Assembly: GCF_014203545.1 (NCBI RefSeq)
Contig: NZ_JACHJG010000010.1
Coordinates: forward strand, 124,001 to 188,000
Direction: 5' to 3'
Length of the DNA stretch: 64,000 bases
Source of the DNA: Streptomyces netropsis
GTDB taxonomy: Bacteria; Actinomycetota; Actinomycetes; Streptomycetales; Streptomycetaceae
Part shown: piece after piece, positions 33,838-43,031 of the stretch
Layout: every line of letters starts with the position of its first letter
Position numbering within the stretch: position 1 is the first letter of the stretch
Made by a program: the position numbers and the translations under genes
The notes under the pieces: generated by a model
Told to the model about the DNA's origin: nothing
What the model saw: the letters and a program-made list of their open reading frames with translations, nothing else
Database searches by the model: none

Positions 33838-33974
33838 CTCATCCAGAGGGGCAGAGGGATACGGCCCGTTGAAGCCCCGGCAACCCTCCCGCCGGTCTTG
33901 CGTACACCGCGAGGCTCCCGGTGGGGAAGGTGCCAATTCCGTCCCGTGGCGACGTTCGCCGCGGGGAAGATGAG
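33838..33974 (+). ncRNA. SAM-binding riboswitch (SAM-I superfamily, with an extra hairpin)
   Basis: The conserved core is plain: CAGAGGGAT, TTGAAGCCCCGGCAACCC and GGTGCCAATTCC. Helices by position: P1 33838-33843 with 33969-33974 (CTCATC/GATGAG); P2 33848-33852 with 33874-33878; P3 33889-33902 with 33908-33924; P4 33925-33928 with 33937-33940. Between P4 and the 3' strand of P1 there is an additional 10-bp hairpin (33943-33952 with 33956-33965), absent from plain SAM-I elements and reminiscent of P5 of SAM-IV or SAM-I/IV variants. The P1 3' strand runs into GAGGAG 16 bases before the metM start, suggesting control of translation. Confidence 0.88.
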
Positions 33975-33992
33975 GAGAAAGGGCCTCGCCTC

Positions 33993-35273
33993 ATGGCTGT
34001 GCACACCGTTGCCACCCCCGTCGCTCTCGGACCCGCCGTCGGCCTCTCGTGCCGCGAGTGCGGAGAGCGTTTCGACCTCGGACCGATCTTCGCCTGCGCC
34101 GTCTGCTTCGGACCGCTCGAAGTCGCCTACGACCTGCCCACCGGTGACCCCGAGGCGCTGCGCCGCCGGATCGAGGCCGGGCCGGAGAACATCTGGCGCT
34201 ACGCCCCGCTGCTGCCCGTCCCCGCCGACGTCGCGGACAAGCCGAGCCTCAACCCCGGCTTCACCAAGCTGGTCAAGGCCGACAACCTCGCCCGCGAGCT
34301 GGGCGTGACCGGCGGTCTGTACGTCAAGGACGACTCCGGCAACCCCACGCACTCCTTCAAGGACCGCGTCGTCGCCATCGCCGTCGAGGCCGCCCGCGCC
34401 TTCGGCTTCACCACCCTCTCCTGCTCCTCCACCGGCAACCTGGCGGGCGCGGTCGGCGCCGCGGCCGCCCGCGCGGGCCTGAAGTCCTGCGTGTTCATCC
34501 CGCACGACCTGGAGGCGGGCAAGGTCGTCATGGCCGCCGTCTACGGCGGCGACCTCGTCGGCATCGAGGGCACCTACGACGACGTGAACCGCTTCTGCTC
34601 CGAGCTGATCGGCGACCCGCTCGGCGAGGGCTGGGGCTTCGTCAACGTCAATCTGCGCCCGTACTACGGGGAGGGCTCCAAGACCCTCGCGTACGAGATC
34701 TGCGAGCAGCTCGGCTGGCGGCTGCCGGACCAGATCGTCGTCCCCATCGCGTCGGGCTCGCAGCTCACGAAGATCGACAAGGGGCTCAAGGAACTGATCG
34801 CGCTCGGTCTGGTCGAGGACCGGCCGTACAAGATCTTCGGCGCCCAGGCCGAGGGCTGCTCGCCGGTCTCGCGCGCCTTCAAGGACGGCCACGACGTGGT
34901 GCGGCCGGTGAAGCCGGACACGATCGCGAAGTCCCTCGCGATCGGCAACCCGGCCGACGGGCCGTACGTGCTCGACATCGCGCGGCGGACGGGCGGCGCG
35001 GTGGAGGACGTCACCGACGCGCAGATCGTCGACGCGATCAAGCTGCTGGCCCGCACCGAGGGGATCTTCGCGGAGACGGCGGGCGGGGTGACGGTCGGCG
35101 TCACGAAGAAGCTGATCGAGGCGGGGGTGCTGGATCCGTCCCTGACGACGGTCGTCCTGAACACCGGCGACGGGCTGAAGACCCTGGACGCCGTCGCCCC
35201 GACCACCGGGCCCTCCGCGACCATCCGACCGAGCCTCGACGCGTTCCGTGCGGCGGGCCTGGCCGGCAGCTGA
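33993..35273 (+). CDS. metM: Threonine-synthase-like homocysteine synthase MetM
   Basis: 426 residues from the ATG at 33993. An N-terminal zinc-ribbon-like segment (CRECGERFDLGPIFACAVC) precedes a fold II PLP domain. PLP would bind Lys123 in THSFKDRVV; the pyridoxal-phosphate serine/glycine loop is SSTGNLAGAVGAA. Family similarity is to threonine synthase, but a SAM riboswitch upstream and a ThiS/MoaD-like carrier downstream match the Streptomyces MetM-MetO pair, in which MetM converts O-phospho-L-homoserine to L-homocysteine using the thiocarboxylated carrier. A classical threonine synthase role cannot be ruled out from sequence alone. Confidence 0.85.
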   Translation: MAVHTVATPVALGPAVGLSCRECGERFDLGPIFACAVCFGPLEVAYDLPTGDPEALRRRIEAGPENIWRYAPLLPVPADVADKPSLNPGFTKLVKADNLARELGVTGGLYVKDDSGNPTHSFKDRVVAIAVEAARAFGFTTLSCSSTGNLAGAVGAAAARAGLKSCVFIPHDLEAGKVVMAAVYGGDLVGIEGTYDDVNRFCSELIGDPLGEGWGFVNVNLRPYYGEGSKTLAYEICEQLGWRLPDQIVVPIASGSQLTKIDKGLKELIALGLVEDRPYKIFGAQAEGCSPVSRAFKDGHDVVRPVKPDTIAKSLAIGNPADGPYVLDIARRTGGAVEDVTDAQIVDAIKLLARTEGIFAETAGGVTVGVTKKLIEAGVLDPSLTTVVLNTGDGLKTLDAVAPTTGPSATIRPSLDAFRAAGLAGS

Positions 35274-35356
35274 GCCTGCGCCCCGCCCCGTCCCTCCCCG
35301 GCACCCGACGGCCGGTGCCGGCCCCACACGTCTCTCTAGCCGGAAGGCGAATCCGC

Positions 35357-35632
35357 ATGAGCATCAACGTCCGCATCCCCACCATCCTGCGCACCTACAC
35401 CGGCGGTCAGGCCGAGGTCTCCGCCGAGGGCACGACCCTCGCCGAGGTGATCGCCGACCTGGAGAAGAACCACCCGGGCATCTCCGCCCGCGTCCTGGAC
35501 GACAGCGGCAAGCTGCGCCGCTTCGTGAATGTGTACGTCAATGACGACGACGTGCGCTTCGAAGGCGGCCTGAATGCCGCGACCCCCGACGGCGCCGGTG
35601 TCTCGATCATTCCCGCGGTCGCCGGCGGCTGA
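35357..35632 (+). CDS. metO: ThiS/MoaD-like sulfur-carrier protein MetO
   Basis: 91 residues starting at MSINVRIPTILRTYTGGQAE, chosen over the ATG-like GTG/ATG 14 codons upstream because the shorter product has the normal beta-grasp size. The C terminus ends in GG (IIPAVAGG), the residue that is adenylated and thiocarboxylated. It lies 83 bases after metM and should share its riboswitch-controlled message. The alternative name CysO fits the fold; the partner cysteine synthase (cysM) and JAB protease (mec) of the mycobacterial CysO system are not adjacent. Confidence 0.88.
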   Translation: MSINVRIPTILRTYTGGQAEVSAEGTTLAEVIADLEKNHPGISARVLDDSGKLRRFVNVYVNDDDVRFEGGLNAATPDGAGVSIIPAVAGG

Positions 35633-35663
35633 CCCTTTCGAAGGTTTGCTGCGGAAGTCCCGT

Positions 35664-35698
35664 GAATCGCCCCGGCCGGAAAACGGACGGGGCGATTC
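35664..35698 (+). terminator. Terminator after metO
   Basis: A perfect 11-bp stem (GAATCGCCCCG with complement) around a 13-base loop begins 32 bases after the metO stop. No T-run follows. Confidence 0.75.
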
Positions 35699-36070
35699 CG
35701 TCTGTTGAAGCGCGATACAGTTGGGGCGTTCCCCCTCCTGCGTCAGTGCCGTACGCATATGAGAACCCGTCAAGTTGTGTGCCGAGCGTGTGCACGAATT
35801 GTCGGGTTGGTTGCGTTATGTCCGGCCCGACTTGCCCGGGAATCCTCGGAATTCACCGCTTATCGCCAATCAGCCGCGCCCGGAATTCTCGTCCGAGTGA
35901 CCTGTTGCAGACGGCATCCGTGCAGATACATTCAGCCGCGGTCGACGCGTTCCGGCGCACATCTTCCGGGGTTCCCCATGTCGAAGATCAGGGGACTTCC
36001 GGGGGGTGAGGTCTGACCCGGGTCCGCGAAGTGCGGTCCTGCGCAAGGGCCAGTAATAGGGGAGTTAGGC

Positions 36071-36277
36071 ATGGCTCAGGGCACCGTCAAGTGGTTCAAC
36101 GCGGAGAAGGGGTACGGCTTCATCGCGGTCGACGGTGGTGCGGATGTTTTCGTCCACTACAGCGCGATTCAGATGGACGGCTACCGCACCCTCGAGGAGG
36201 GGCAGCGAGTCGAGTTCGAGATCTCGCAGGGTCAGAAGGGGCCGCAGGCGGACATGGTCAAGCTGGCGAGCGCCTGA
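36071..36277 (+). CDS. Cold-shock domain protein (CspA/ScoF type)
   Basis: 68 residues: MAQGTVKWFNAEKGYGFIAV with RNP-1 (KGYGFI) and RNP-2 (VFVHY) motifs intact. It is a single OB-fold RNA chaperone that binds single-stranded nucleic acid. GGGGAGTTAGGC gives the ribosome site. A leader of about 370 bases between the metO terminator and the start (35699-36070) contains no other gene; cold-shock genes often have long structured leaders. A strong terminator follows. Confidence 0.95.
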   Translation: MAQGTVKWFNAEKGYGFIAVDGGADVFVHYSAIQMDGYRTLEEGQRVEFEISQGQKGPQADMVKLASA

Positions 36278-36314
36278 TCTCGGCGCATCGACCACCTAGG
36301 CTCACTCAGCTCGC

Positions 36315-36354
36315 CGAAGGGCCCGTACCTCCAGGGGGAGGTACGGGCCCTTCG
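36315..36354 (+). terminator. Terminator after the cold-shock gene
   Basis: A perfect 18-bp stem with a 4-base loop (aggg), 37 bases past the stop codon. The rest of the gap to groEL holds the CIRCE elements and no further gene. Confidence 0.85.
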
Positions 36355-36510
36355 TGTGGGTGCGGCACACCTGCCTCGGGAGCGTGGCCGGGCCCCGTGT
36401 GTGGCCGCCCCTCGCGTGGGTAGCTCTTGCCCAGGGTCGCTTGCGCCCCCAGCTGCCGCTGGGAGGTGCCCCCAGGTGCCACTGACGCGGGTGGAACAAG
36501 CTCAGGACCG

Positions 36511-36537
36511 CTTGCACTCGGAGGGGTCGAGTGCTAA
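36511..36537. promoter_or_regulatory. CIRCE element 1 (HrcA operator) upstream of groEL
   Basis: CTTGCACTC-N9-GAGTGCTAA. The right arm is a perfect consensus half-site and the left arm matches 7 of 9. It is 160 bases before the groEL ATG. Confidence 0.75.
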
Positions 36538-36546
36538 TCATTGGGC

Positions 36547-36573
36547 TTAGCACTCTCCGAGTGAGAGTGACAG
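36547..36573. promoter_or_regulatory. CIRCE-like element 2 upstream of groEL
   Basis: TTAGCACTC-N9-GAGTGACAG. The left arm is a perfect half-site and the right arm matches only GAGTG well. Ten bases separate it from element 1, so HrcA dimers could bind side by side. Confidence 0.7.
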
Positions 36574-36697
36574 ATTTGGACCGTCGGTGAGGTCCGCAGG
36601 CCAGGCGGGGCAAGGAACCGCCAGGTGTGCAGGCCGTCCGTCGCGGGCGCCAGCGCGGTCCGGAGCAATCCACCCCGTCCTGGGAGGACCACTTCAC

Positions 36698-38320
<1,623 letters not shown>

Positions 38321-38430
38321 GCCGACTCCTCCCGACGCGCCCCTCGCACTGCTCGGCCGTAGCCGGCCTCACAGGCTTCAGGGCGCTGCACCGGACTCCG
38401 TCCGGTGACCGGGAAAGGCTCATGTCCTGA

Positions 38431-38469
38431 CCGAGGGCGGCACCCCCATCGCGGGGGTGCCGCCCTCGG
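38431..38469. terminator. Bidirectional terminator between groEL and murQ
   Basis: A perfect 17-bp stem (CCGAGGGCGGCACCCCC with its complement, 5-base loop) lies between the convergent stops and is followed on the plus strand by GCGTTTTCC. Confidence 0.88.
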
Positions 38470-38492
38470 GCGTTTTCCGACAACGGGCGACG

Positions 38493-39428
38493 TCAGCCCC
38501 GCGTCGCGTCGAGCGCGGCGCGCAGGTGGCCCTTGGACTCCGCGAGCAGCCGCGCGGCCGTGGGGGCGTCGACGCGGCCCAGGAGGACGAGGATCGCGTT
38601 CTTCACCTCGCCGTCGGTCGTGCCGAGCGCCGCCTCGATCTCCGCGTCGGACGCCCCCGTGGCGAGCGCGACGATGTGCCGGGAACGGGCCCGCAGCTTC
38701 TCGTTCGAGGCGCGGACGTCGACCATCAGATTCCCGTAGGTCTTGCCGAGCCGGATCATCGTGATGGTCGAGAACATGTTGAGCACCAGCTTCTGGGCGG
38801 TGCCGGCCTTCAACCGGGTCGAGCCGGTGAGCAGTTCCGGCCCGACGACCACCTCGATGGCGTGCTCGGCGGCGGCGCCGAGCGCCGAATCCGCGTTGCA
38901 GGCCAGGCCGACGGTGAGCGCCCCGGCCTTCCGGGCGTGCTCGACGGCCCCGATCGCGTACGGCGTGCGGCCGGAGGCGGAGACGCCGACGACCGTGTCG
39001 GCCGCCCCGACACCGAGCGCGGCGAGGTCCGCGGTGGCCAGCTCCGCGCTGTCCTCGGCCCCTTCGACGGCCCGGACCAGGGCGGGCGGGCCGCCCGCGA
39101 TCAGCCCGACGACCTCGGCCGGGTCGGTGTTGAACGTCGGCGGGCACTCGCTGGCGTCGAGCACCCCGAGCCGGCCGGCCGTGCCCGCTCCGGCGTAGAT
39201 CAGGCGGCCCCCGCCCGCCATCCGGGCGGCGGCCGCGTCGATGGCGGCGGCGATCTCCGGGAGCCGGGTGGCGACGGCGGCGGGGACGGTGGCGTCCTCG
39301 TCGTTCATGAGCCGGGCGAGGTCCAGGGTGGGCAGCCGGTCTATGTCCGCGAGTTCGGGGCGGAACGCCTCGGTGGTGAGGGTGGCGAGCTGGGCGCGGA
39401 GCGCGGCGTAGGCGGCGTACGAGGTCAT
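38493..39428 (-). CDS. murQ: N-acetylmuramic acid 6-phosphate etherase
   Basis: 311 residues with one SIS domain. The sequence GRLIYAGAGTAGRLGVLDASECPPTF has the catalytic Glu of the etherase, and GVSASGRTPYAIGAVEHARKAG and the closing UBA-like three-helix region (NAILVLLGRVDAPTAARLL) are typical. It cleaves the lactyl ether of MurNAc-6-phosphate to GlcNAc-6-phosphate in cell-wall recycling, feeding the NagA step encoded 13 kb away. It follows an RpiR-family regulator on the same strand, 31 bases downstream. Confidence 0.95.
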   Translation of the reverse strand: MTSYAAYAALRAQLATLTTEAFRPELADIDRLPTLDLARLMNDEDATVPAAVATRLPEIAAAIDAAAARMAGGGRLIYAGAGTAGRLGVLDASECPPTFNTDPAEVVGLIAGGPPALVRAVEGAEDSAELATADLAALGVGAADTVVGVSASGRTPYAIGAVEHARKAGALTVGLACNADSALGAAAEHAIEVVVGPELLTGSTRLKAGTAQKLVLNMFSTITMIRLGKTYGNLMVDVRASNEKLRARSRHIVALATGASDAEIEAALGTTDGEVKNAILVLLGRVDAPTAARLLAESKGHLRAALDATRG

Positions 39429-39459
39429 GGGCGGGCGGCTCCTTCCGTGCGGGGGCGGG

Positions 39460-40398
39460 TCAGCGCCGGCTCCGCGGGGCGTGACGGTGGGCGAGCGCCT
39501 CGTAGGAGGCGGACAGCGCGGGGGCGGCCCTGTCGTACGTGCGCTGCGCGACGCCGATGAAGAGGCAGTCCACGACGAGCAGTTGGCTGGTGCGGCTGGA
39601 CATGGCCGCCGGGCGCAGCTCGCTCTCCCGGGCGGAGGACGTGGTCAGGACGTGGTCCGCGTACTGGACGAGCTCGCCGTCGGGGCGGCCGGTGATCGCG
39701 ACCGTCGTCGCACCGTGTTCGAAGGCGACCCGCAGCGGCTCGATGACGTCGGTGGTCCGTCCCGAATGGCTGATGGCGATCGCCACGTCGCCGGCCCGCA
39801 GCTGGACGGCGTTGGTGACGGCCAGGTGCGGGTCGCCGGGGGCGTGGGCGATCAGTCCGATGCGCAGCAGCTTCTGGACGAGGTCCTGGCCGACGAGGTG
39901 GGAGGCGCCGATGCCGTACACATCGATGCGCCGGGCCGCGGCCAGTGCGGCGACGGCGGCCTCCAACTGGGCGGTGTCGAGGGCGGCTGCCGTGTCCGCC
40001 AGGCACTGCGCCTCCTCCTGGGCGAGCTTGGCGACGACGCTCGGCAGCGGGTCGTCCACGGCGATGTCGGCGGTGACGGCGGGTGCCGCGCCCGCCGCCT
40101 GCTGCGCGGCCAGCGTGGCGAGGGCGATCCGCAGGTCGCGGTACCCGGGGTAGCCGAGGATGCGGGCGGTGCGCACGACGGTGGCCTCGCTCGTGCCCGT
40201 GCGCTCGGCGAGTCCGGTGACGGTGAGCGCGGCGGAACCGGCCGGGTCGCCCGCCACGGCCTCGGCGACGCGCTGCATCGAGCGGGTCATGGACGGGGCG
40301 AGGGTGCGGACCTTGGCGGCGAGGGCCGCGGGCGCGGGGGGCACCGGGGTGACGGGCGATGACGCGGCGTCGAAAGTTTCCTTCAGTTTGCTGCTCAC
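39460..40398 (-). CDS. murR: RpiR-family transcriptional regulator (MurR-like)
   Basis: 312 residues from a GTG start within the sequence AAAAGGTGAGC. The N-terminal helix-turn-helix 6 domain (about 35-105: LTVTGLAERTGTSEATVVRTARILG) and C-terminal SIS effector domain (about 140-280: AARRIDVYGIGASHLVGQDL, AIAISHSGRTTDVI) are as in MurR and RpiR. Being in front of murQ it likely senses MurNAc-6-phosphate and represses the pair. A palindrome covers its own start codon (see operator entry). The start could instead lie downstream; the family usually needs about 280 residues. Confidence 0.88.
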   Translation of the reverse strand: MSSKLKETFDAASSPVTPVPPAPAALAAKVRTLAPSMTRSMQRVAEAVAGDPAGSAALTVTGLAERTGTSEATVVRTARILGYPGYRDLRIALATLAAQQAAGAAPAVTADIAVDDPLPSVVAKLAQEEAQCLADTAAALDTAQLEAAVAALAAARRIDVYGIGASHLVGQDLVQKLLRIGLIAHAPGDPHLAVTNAVQLRAGDVAIAISHSGRTTDVIEPLRVAFEHGATTVAITGRPDGELVQYADHVLTTSSARESELRPAAMSSRTSQLLVVDCLFIGVAQRTYDRAAPALSASYEALAHRHAPRSRR

Positions 40399-40410
40399 CT
40401 TTTGAAAGGT
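40397..40410. promoter_or_regulatory. Palindrome over the regulator start codon
   Basis: ACCTTTTGAAAGGT, 6-bp arms with a 2-base centre, overlaps the GTG of the murR-like gene and its ribosome site. Suited to autorepression or a 5'-end operator for the divergent gene at 40462 as well. Confidence 0.45.
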
Positions 40411-40461
40411 ATTTTCGGTCCGGTGAACCGTCAACCCTCGCAGTCCCTGACAATGGACCGT

Positions 40462-40821
40462 ATGGAGCTCGAACAGGCACTGCACATCGCACGCGCGCTC
40501 GTCCTCGCCGATCTGGCGGCGGGGGACGTGGCGGAGGCCGACGTGGTCTCGCTGGTCGAGGACGCGGTCACACACCGGCGGTGGTGGGTCGAGCAGTGGC
40601 CGCAGGGCGTCGCGTTCCTGCCCGGTCTCGTCGCCCAGGACGTCCAGGACGCGCTGCTGGAGCGGTACGGGCGCTGGCCGCTGTGCCCGCTGTGCACGGG
40701 CGAGGGCGACCCGCACGCACTGGAGGTCGAGCCGGAGCTGGGCGCCGACCCGCACTGGGCGTGCGCGAAGCAGGCGGTGCTGGTGGCGCCGGTGGGGGCC
40801 CTGGCGACGGCGCTGCGATGA
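40462..40821 (+). CDS. Conserved hypothetical protein with a CxxC pair
   Basis: 119 residues from the ATG in MELEQALHIARAL (another ATG three codons upstream is equally possible). Unrecognised family. It is helical in the first 60 residues, followed by RWPLCPLCTGEGDPHAL with a CPLC pair and a further Cys in HWACAKQAVLV, which could bind one metal. The stop overlaps the start of the DUF4031 gene (ATGA), so the two are translationally coupled. Confidence 0.65.
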   Translation: MELEQALHIARALVLADLAAGDVAEADVVSLVEDAVTHRRWWVEQWPQGVAFLPGLVAQDVQDALLERYGRWPLCPLCTGEGDPHALEVEPELGADPHWACAKQAVLVAPVGALATALR

Positions 40822-41093
40822 CGCTCTACATCGACCCGCCCACCTGGCCGGGACACGGGCGGATGTGGTCGCACCTGGTCAGCGACGTCAGCTACCAGGA
40901 GCTGCACGCGTTCGCGGCCCGGCTCGGCGCCCCGGCGCGGGCCTTCGACCGGGACCACTACGACGTGCCGTCGTCGTCGTACGGCGATGCCGTACGGCTG
41001 GGGGCGGTGGAGGTCGGCACCAAGGAGCTGGTGCGGCTGCTGACGTCGGCGGGCCTGCGGCGACCGAAGCACGAGCGGCCTCGCGGGGTCTAG
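40818..41093 (+). CDS. DUF4031 domain protein
   Basis: 91 residues beginning MTLYIDPPTWPGHGRMWSHL. The motif set (ISDVSYQELHAFAARLG-like SDVSYQELHAFAARLGAP, FDRDHYDVP, LGAVEVGTKELVRLL) is typical of the DUF4031 family. Members are usually near RNA- or DNA-processing genes but have no proven activity. Here it is coupled to the upstream CxxC protein; the pair forms a tiny operon ending at a long palindrome. Start and stop are both supported by overlap and length. Confidence 0.8.
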   Translation: MTLYIDPPTWPGHGRMWSHLVSDVSYQELHAFAARLGAPARAFDRDHYDVPSSSYGDAVRLGAVEVGTKELVRLLTSAGLRRPKHERPRGV

Positions 41094-41114
41094 GACACGC
41101 CTGGGGGCTGCCGT

Positions 41115-41260
41115 GGGTGCACCTCCGCTGCGCGGCGGTGTCCTCAAGCGCCGGACGGGCTTGTTGTGGCTGAGCTCAGCCACAACAAGCCCGTCCGGCG
41201 CTTGAGGCGCTTGAGGACGCGCCCGCAGGGCGCTCGCCGCCGCAGGCGGCGCTTGCCGCC
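41115..41260. repeat. Family 1 repeat with a perfect 66-bp palindrome
   Basis: Between the convergent DUF4031 and MFS genes, 41142-41207 is a perfect inverted repeat with 33-bp arms and no loop spacing; I compared it base by base. Its arm includes the family 1 core (AAGCCCGTCCGGCGCTTGAG). It continues with a short tandem repeat (CGCTTGAGG twice) and the GC palindromes found at the other copies. It should act as a bidirectional terminator. Confidence 0.9.
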
Positions 41261-41355
41261 GGTCGGCGCGCCGGGGCGGATCGGTGCGCCCACCGGCGCG
41301 CGGAAAGGCCGGGCGCCAGGGCGTGAGCGAAGGGGCGCGCCCCGTCTCGGGGGCG

Positions 41356-42624
41356 TCAGTTCTCGGCGCGCGCCGGGGCGGATTCCGGTGCCTCGACCGT
41401 CGCGGCCGACGCCGTCCGGGCGGATCCCGCGATCACGCGGGAGCCGGTCGTCGCCTGGTGCAGCCGGGAGGCGACCGCGGTGGTGCCCACGGCCAGGGCC
41501 GCCAGGCCCGCACTCGTCCAGGCGACCGCCGGATAGCCCCAGCCGGCGCCGATGACGAGGCCGCCGAGCCAAGGGCCGAGCGTGTTGCCGATGTTGAACG
41601 CGGCCGTCGTCGTGGCACCGGCCAGCGTCGGCGCGGCGTTCGCGACGTTGAACATCCGGGCGTTCAGCGCCGGTGCCGTCGCGAAGGCCGTGACGCCCAG
41701 CAGCAGCGCCATTCCCACGGCGGCGGCCGGGGTGTGCGCGGTCAGCGCCAGCACCGCGAGCACGGCGGCGGAGGCGGCGATACCGCCGTATATCGTGCCG
41801 AAGAGATGGGCGTCCGCGATCCGGCCGCCGATGGCGGTGCCGATCAGCGCCCCCACGCCGAACAGCCCCAGCACCGTCGGCACCCAGCCCTCGCCGATCC
41901 CGGCGGTCTCGGTGAGCAGCGGGCCGAGGTAGGAGAACAGGCAGAAGACGGCGGCGCCGTTCAGCGCGGTGGTCACGAGCGCGAGCCAGACCTGCCGGTC
42001 GCGGTAGATGCCCAGCTCGGTGCGGAGCCGGGGCGCGTCGGCACCGGTCGGCGGCTTGGTGCCGGGGACGAGCGCGAGCACGCCGACCAGGCCCAGCGCC
42101 GACAGCCCGGCCACCGCCCAGAAGGCCGCCCGCCAGCCCGCGTGCTGCCCGAGGAACGCCCCGGCGGGCACGCCCGCGATGTTGGCGATGGACAGCCCGC
42201 CGACCATCACCGCCATGGCCCGTGCCCGTGCGGTCACCGGCACCAGCGACACGGCCACCGCCGCGCCCACCGCCCAGAACCCGGCGCACGCCAGCGCGCT
42301 CACCACCCGGGAGGCGAACAGCATCTCGTACGAGGGGGCGAGTGCCCCCGCCACCTGTCCGAGCCCGAAGACGGCGAGCAGGGCGACGAGGGTCGTACGG
42401 CGCGGCAGCTTCAGCGTCGCGGCGGCGAGCAGGGGCGCACCGACCACCATGCCGATCGCGAAGGCGGACACCAGCAGCCCGGCCTTGGGTATGGAGACGC
42501 CCATGTCGCGGGCGAGGGGCTGCAACAGCCCGGACAACATGAATTCGGACGTTCCGAGGGCGAATACTGACAAACCGAGGACGTAGACGGCGACTGGCAT
42601 GCGGTTCGGGCTGGCGGTCGGCAT
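41356..42624 (-). CDS. MFS exporter, Cmx/CmrA-type (chloramphenicol-efflux family)
   Basis: 422 residues from the ATG at 42624, or 414 from MPVAVYVLG; a further GTG at 42681 lacks support. Twelve membrane segments are predicted. The start MPVAVYVLGLSVFALGTSEF followed by MLSGLLQPLARDMGVSIPKAG closely follows the Cmx/CmrA DHA1 chloramphenicol exporters of actinobacteria. Whether chloramphenicol itself is a substrate is unknown; many homologues are housekeeping transporters. No regulator adjoins it. No convincing ribosome site for any of the start candidates. Confidence 0.85.
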   Translation of the reverse strand: MPTASPNRMPVAVYVLGLSVFALGTSEFMLSGLLQPLARDMGVSIPKAGLLVSAFAIGMVVGAPLLAAATLKLPRRTTLVALLAVFGLGQVAGALAPSYEMLFASRVVSALACAGFWAVGAAVAVSLVPVTARARAMAVMVGGLSIANIAGVPAGAFLGQHAGWRAAFWAVAGLSALGLVGVLALVPGTKPPTGADAPRLRTELGIYRDRQVWLALVTTALNGAAVFCLFSYLGPLLTETAGIGEGWVPTVLGLFGVGALIGTAIGGRIADAHLFGTIYGGIAASAAVLAVLALTAHTPAAAVGMALLLGVTAFATAPALNARMFNVANAAPTLAGATTTAAFNIGNTLGPWLGGLVIGAGWGYPAVAWTSAGLAALAVGTTAVASRLHQATTGSRVIAGSARTASAATVEAPESAPARAEN

Positions 42625-43031
42625 GTCCGGTGCCAGCGCGTATTCCGGCCACCGTATTCCCAGGGGCGGGGTCCGTCTCACGGAGTGGAAGGGGGGCGGC
42701 GGCGTCCCCGGGTCCGCGATATACGGGTTTGCGGCGTTGTTCCGCCCATCCTTCGGCGGGGAGTCCGCCGATTACCGCCCGGGGTCGGGACAACGTCGGC
42801 TATATTGCCGATTCCCGGCCTTGCTGGCCGCCCGGATAAGAAGGCGGATACACCTGTCGAGGGGCGTATTGAATCGCGGGGCGGCGCCCCGGCCGTGAAT
42901 GCTCCGGCGGGCCGCTCCGATGCGCTCGGGGTTTCTGGGGAACGTGGGGTCCGAGTGGGTCGACGCCGGGGTGAACGACGGGATAATCGCTGCTGTCACG
43001 GTGCGTTTCGGTTCCATCGAAAGCAGGTGCC

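Noticed and set aside
35699..36070. A gene in the cold-shock leader region
   Set aside because: Short frames on both strands lack ribosome sites and recognisable motifs; treated as leader.
42682..43031. Small ORFs between the MFS and GAF-like genes
   Set aside because: Open frames of 60 to 100 codons exist in several frames but none has a ribosome site or protein-like composition.
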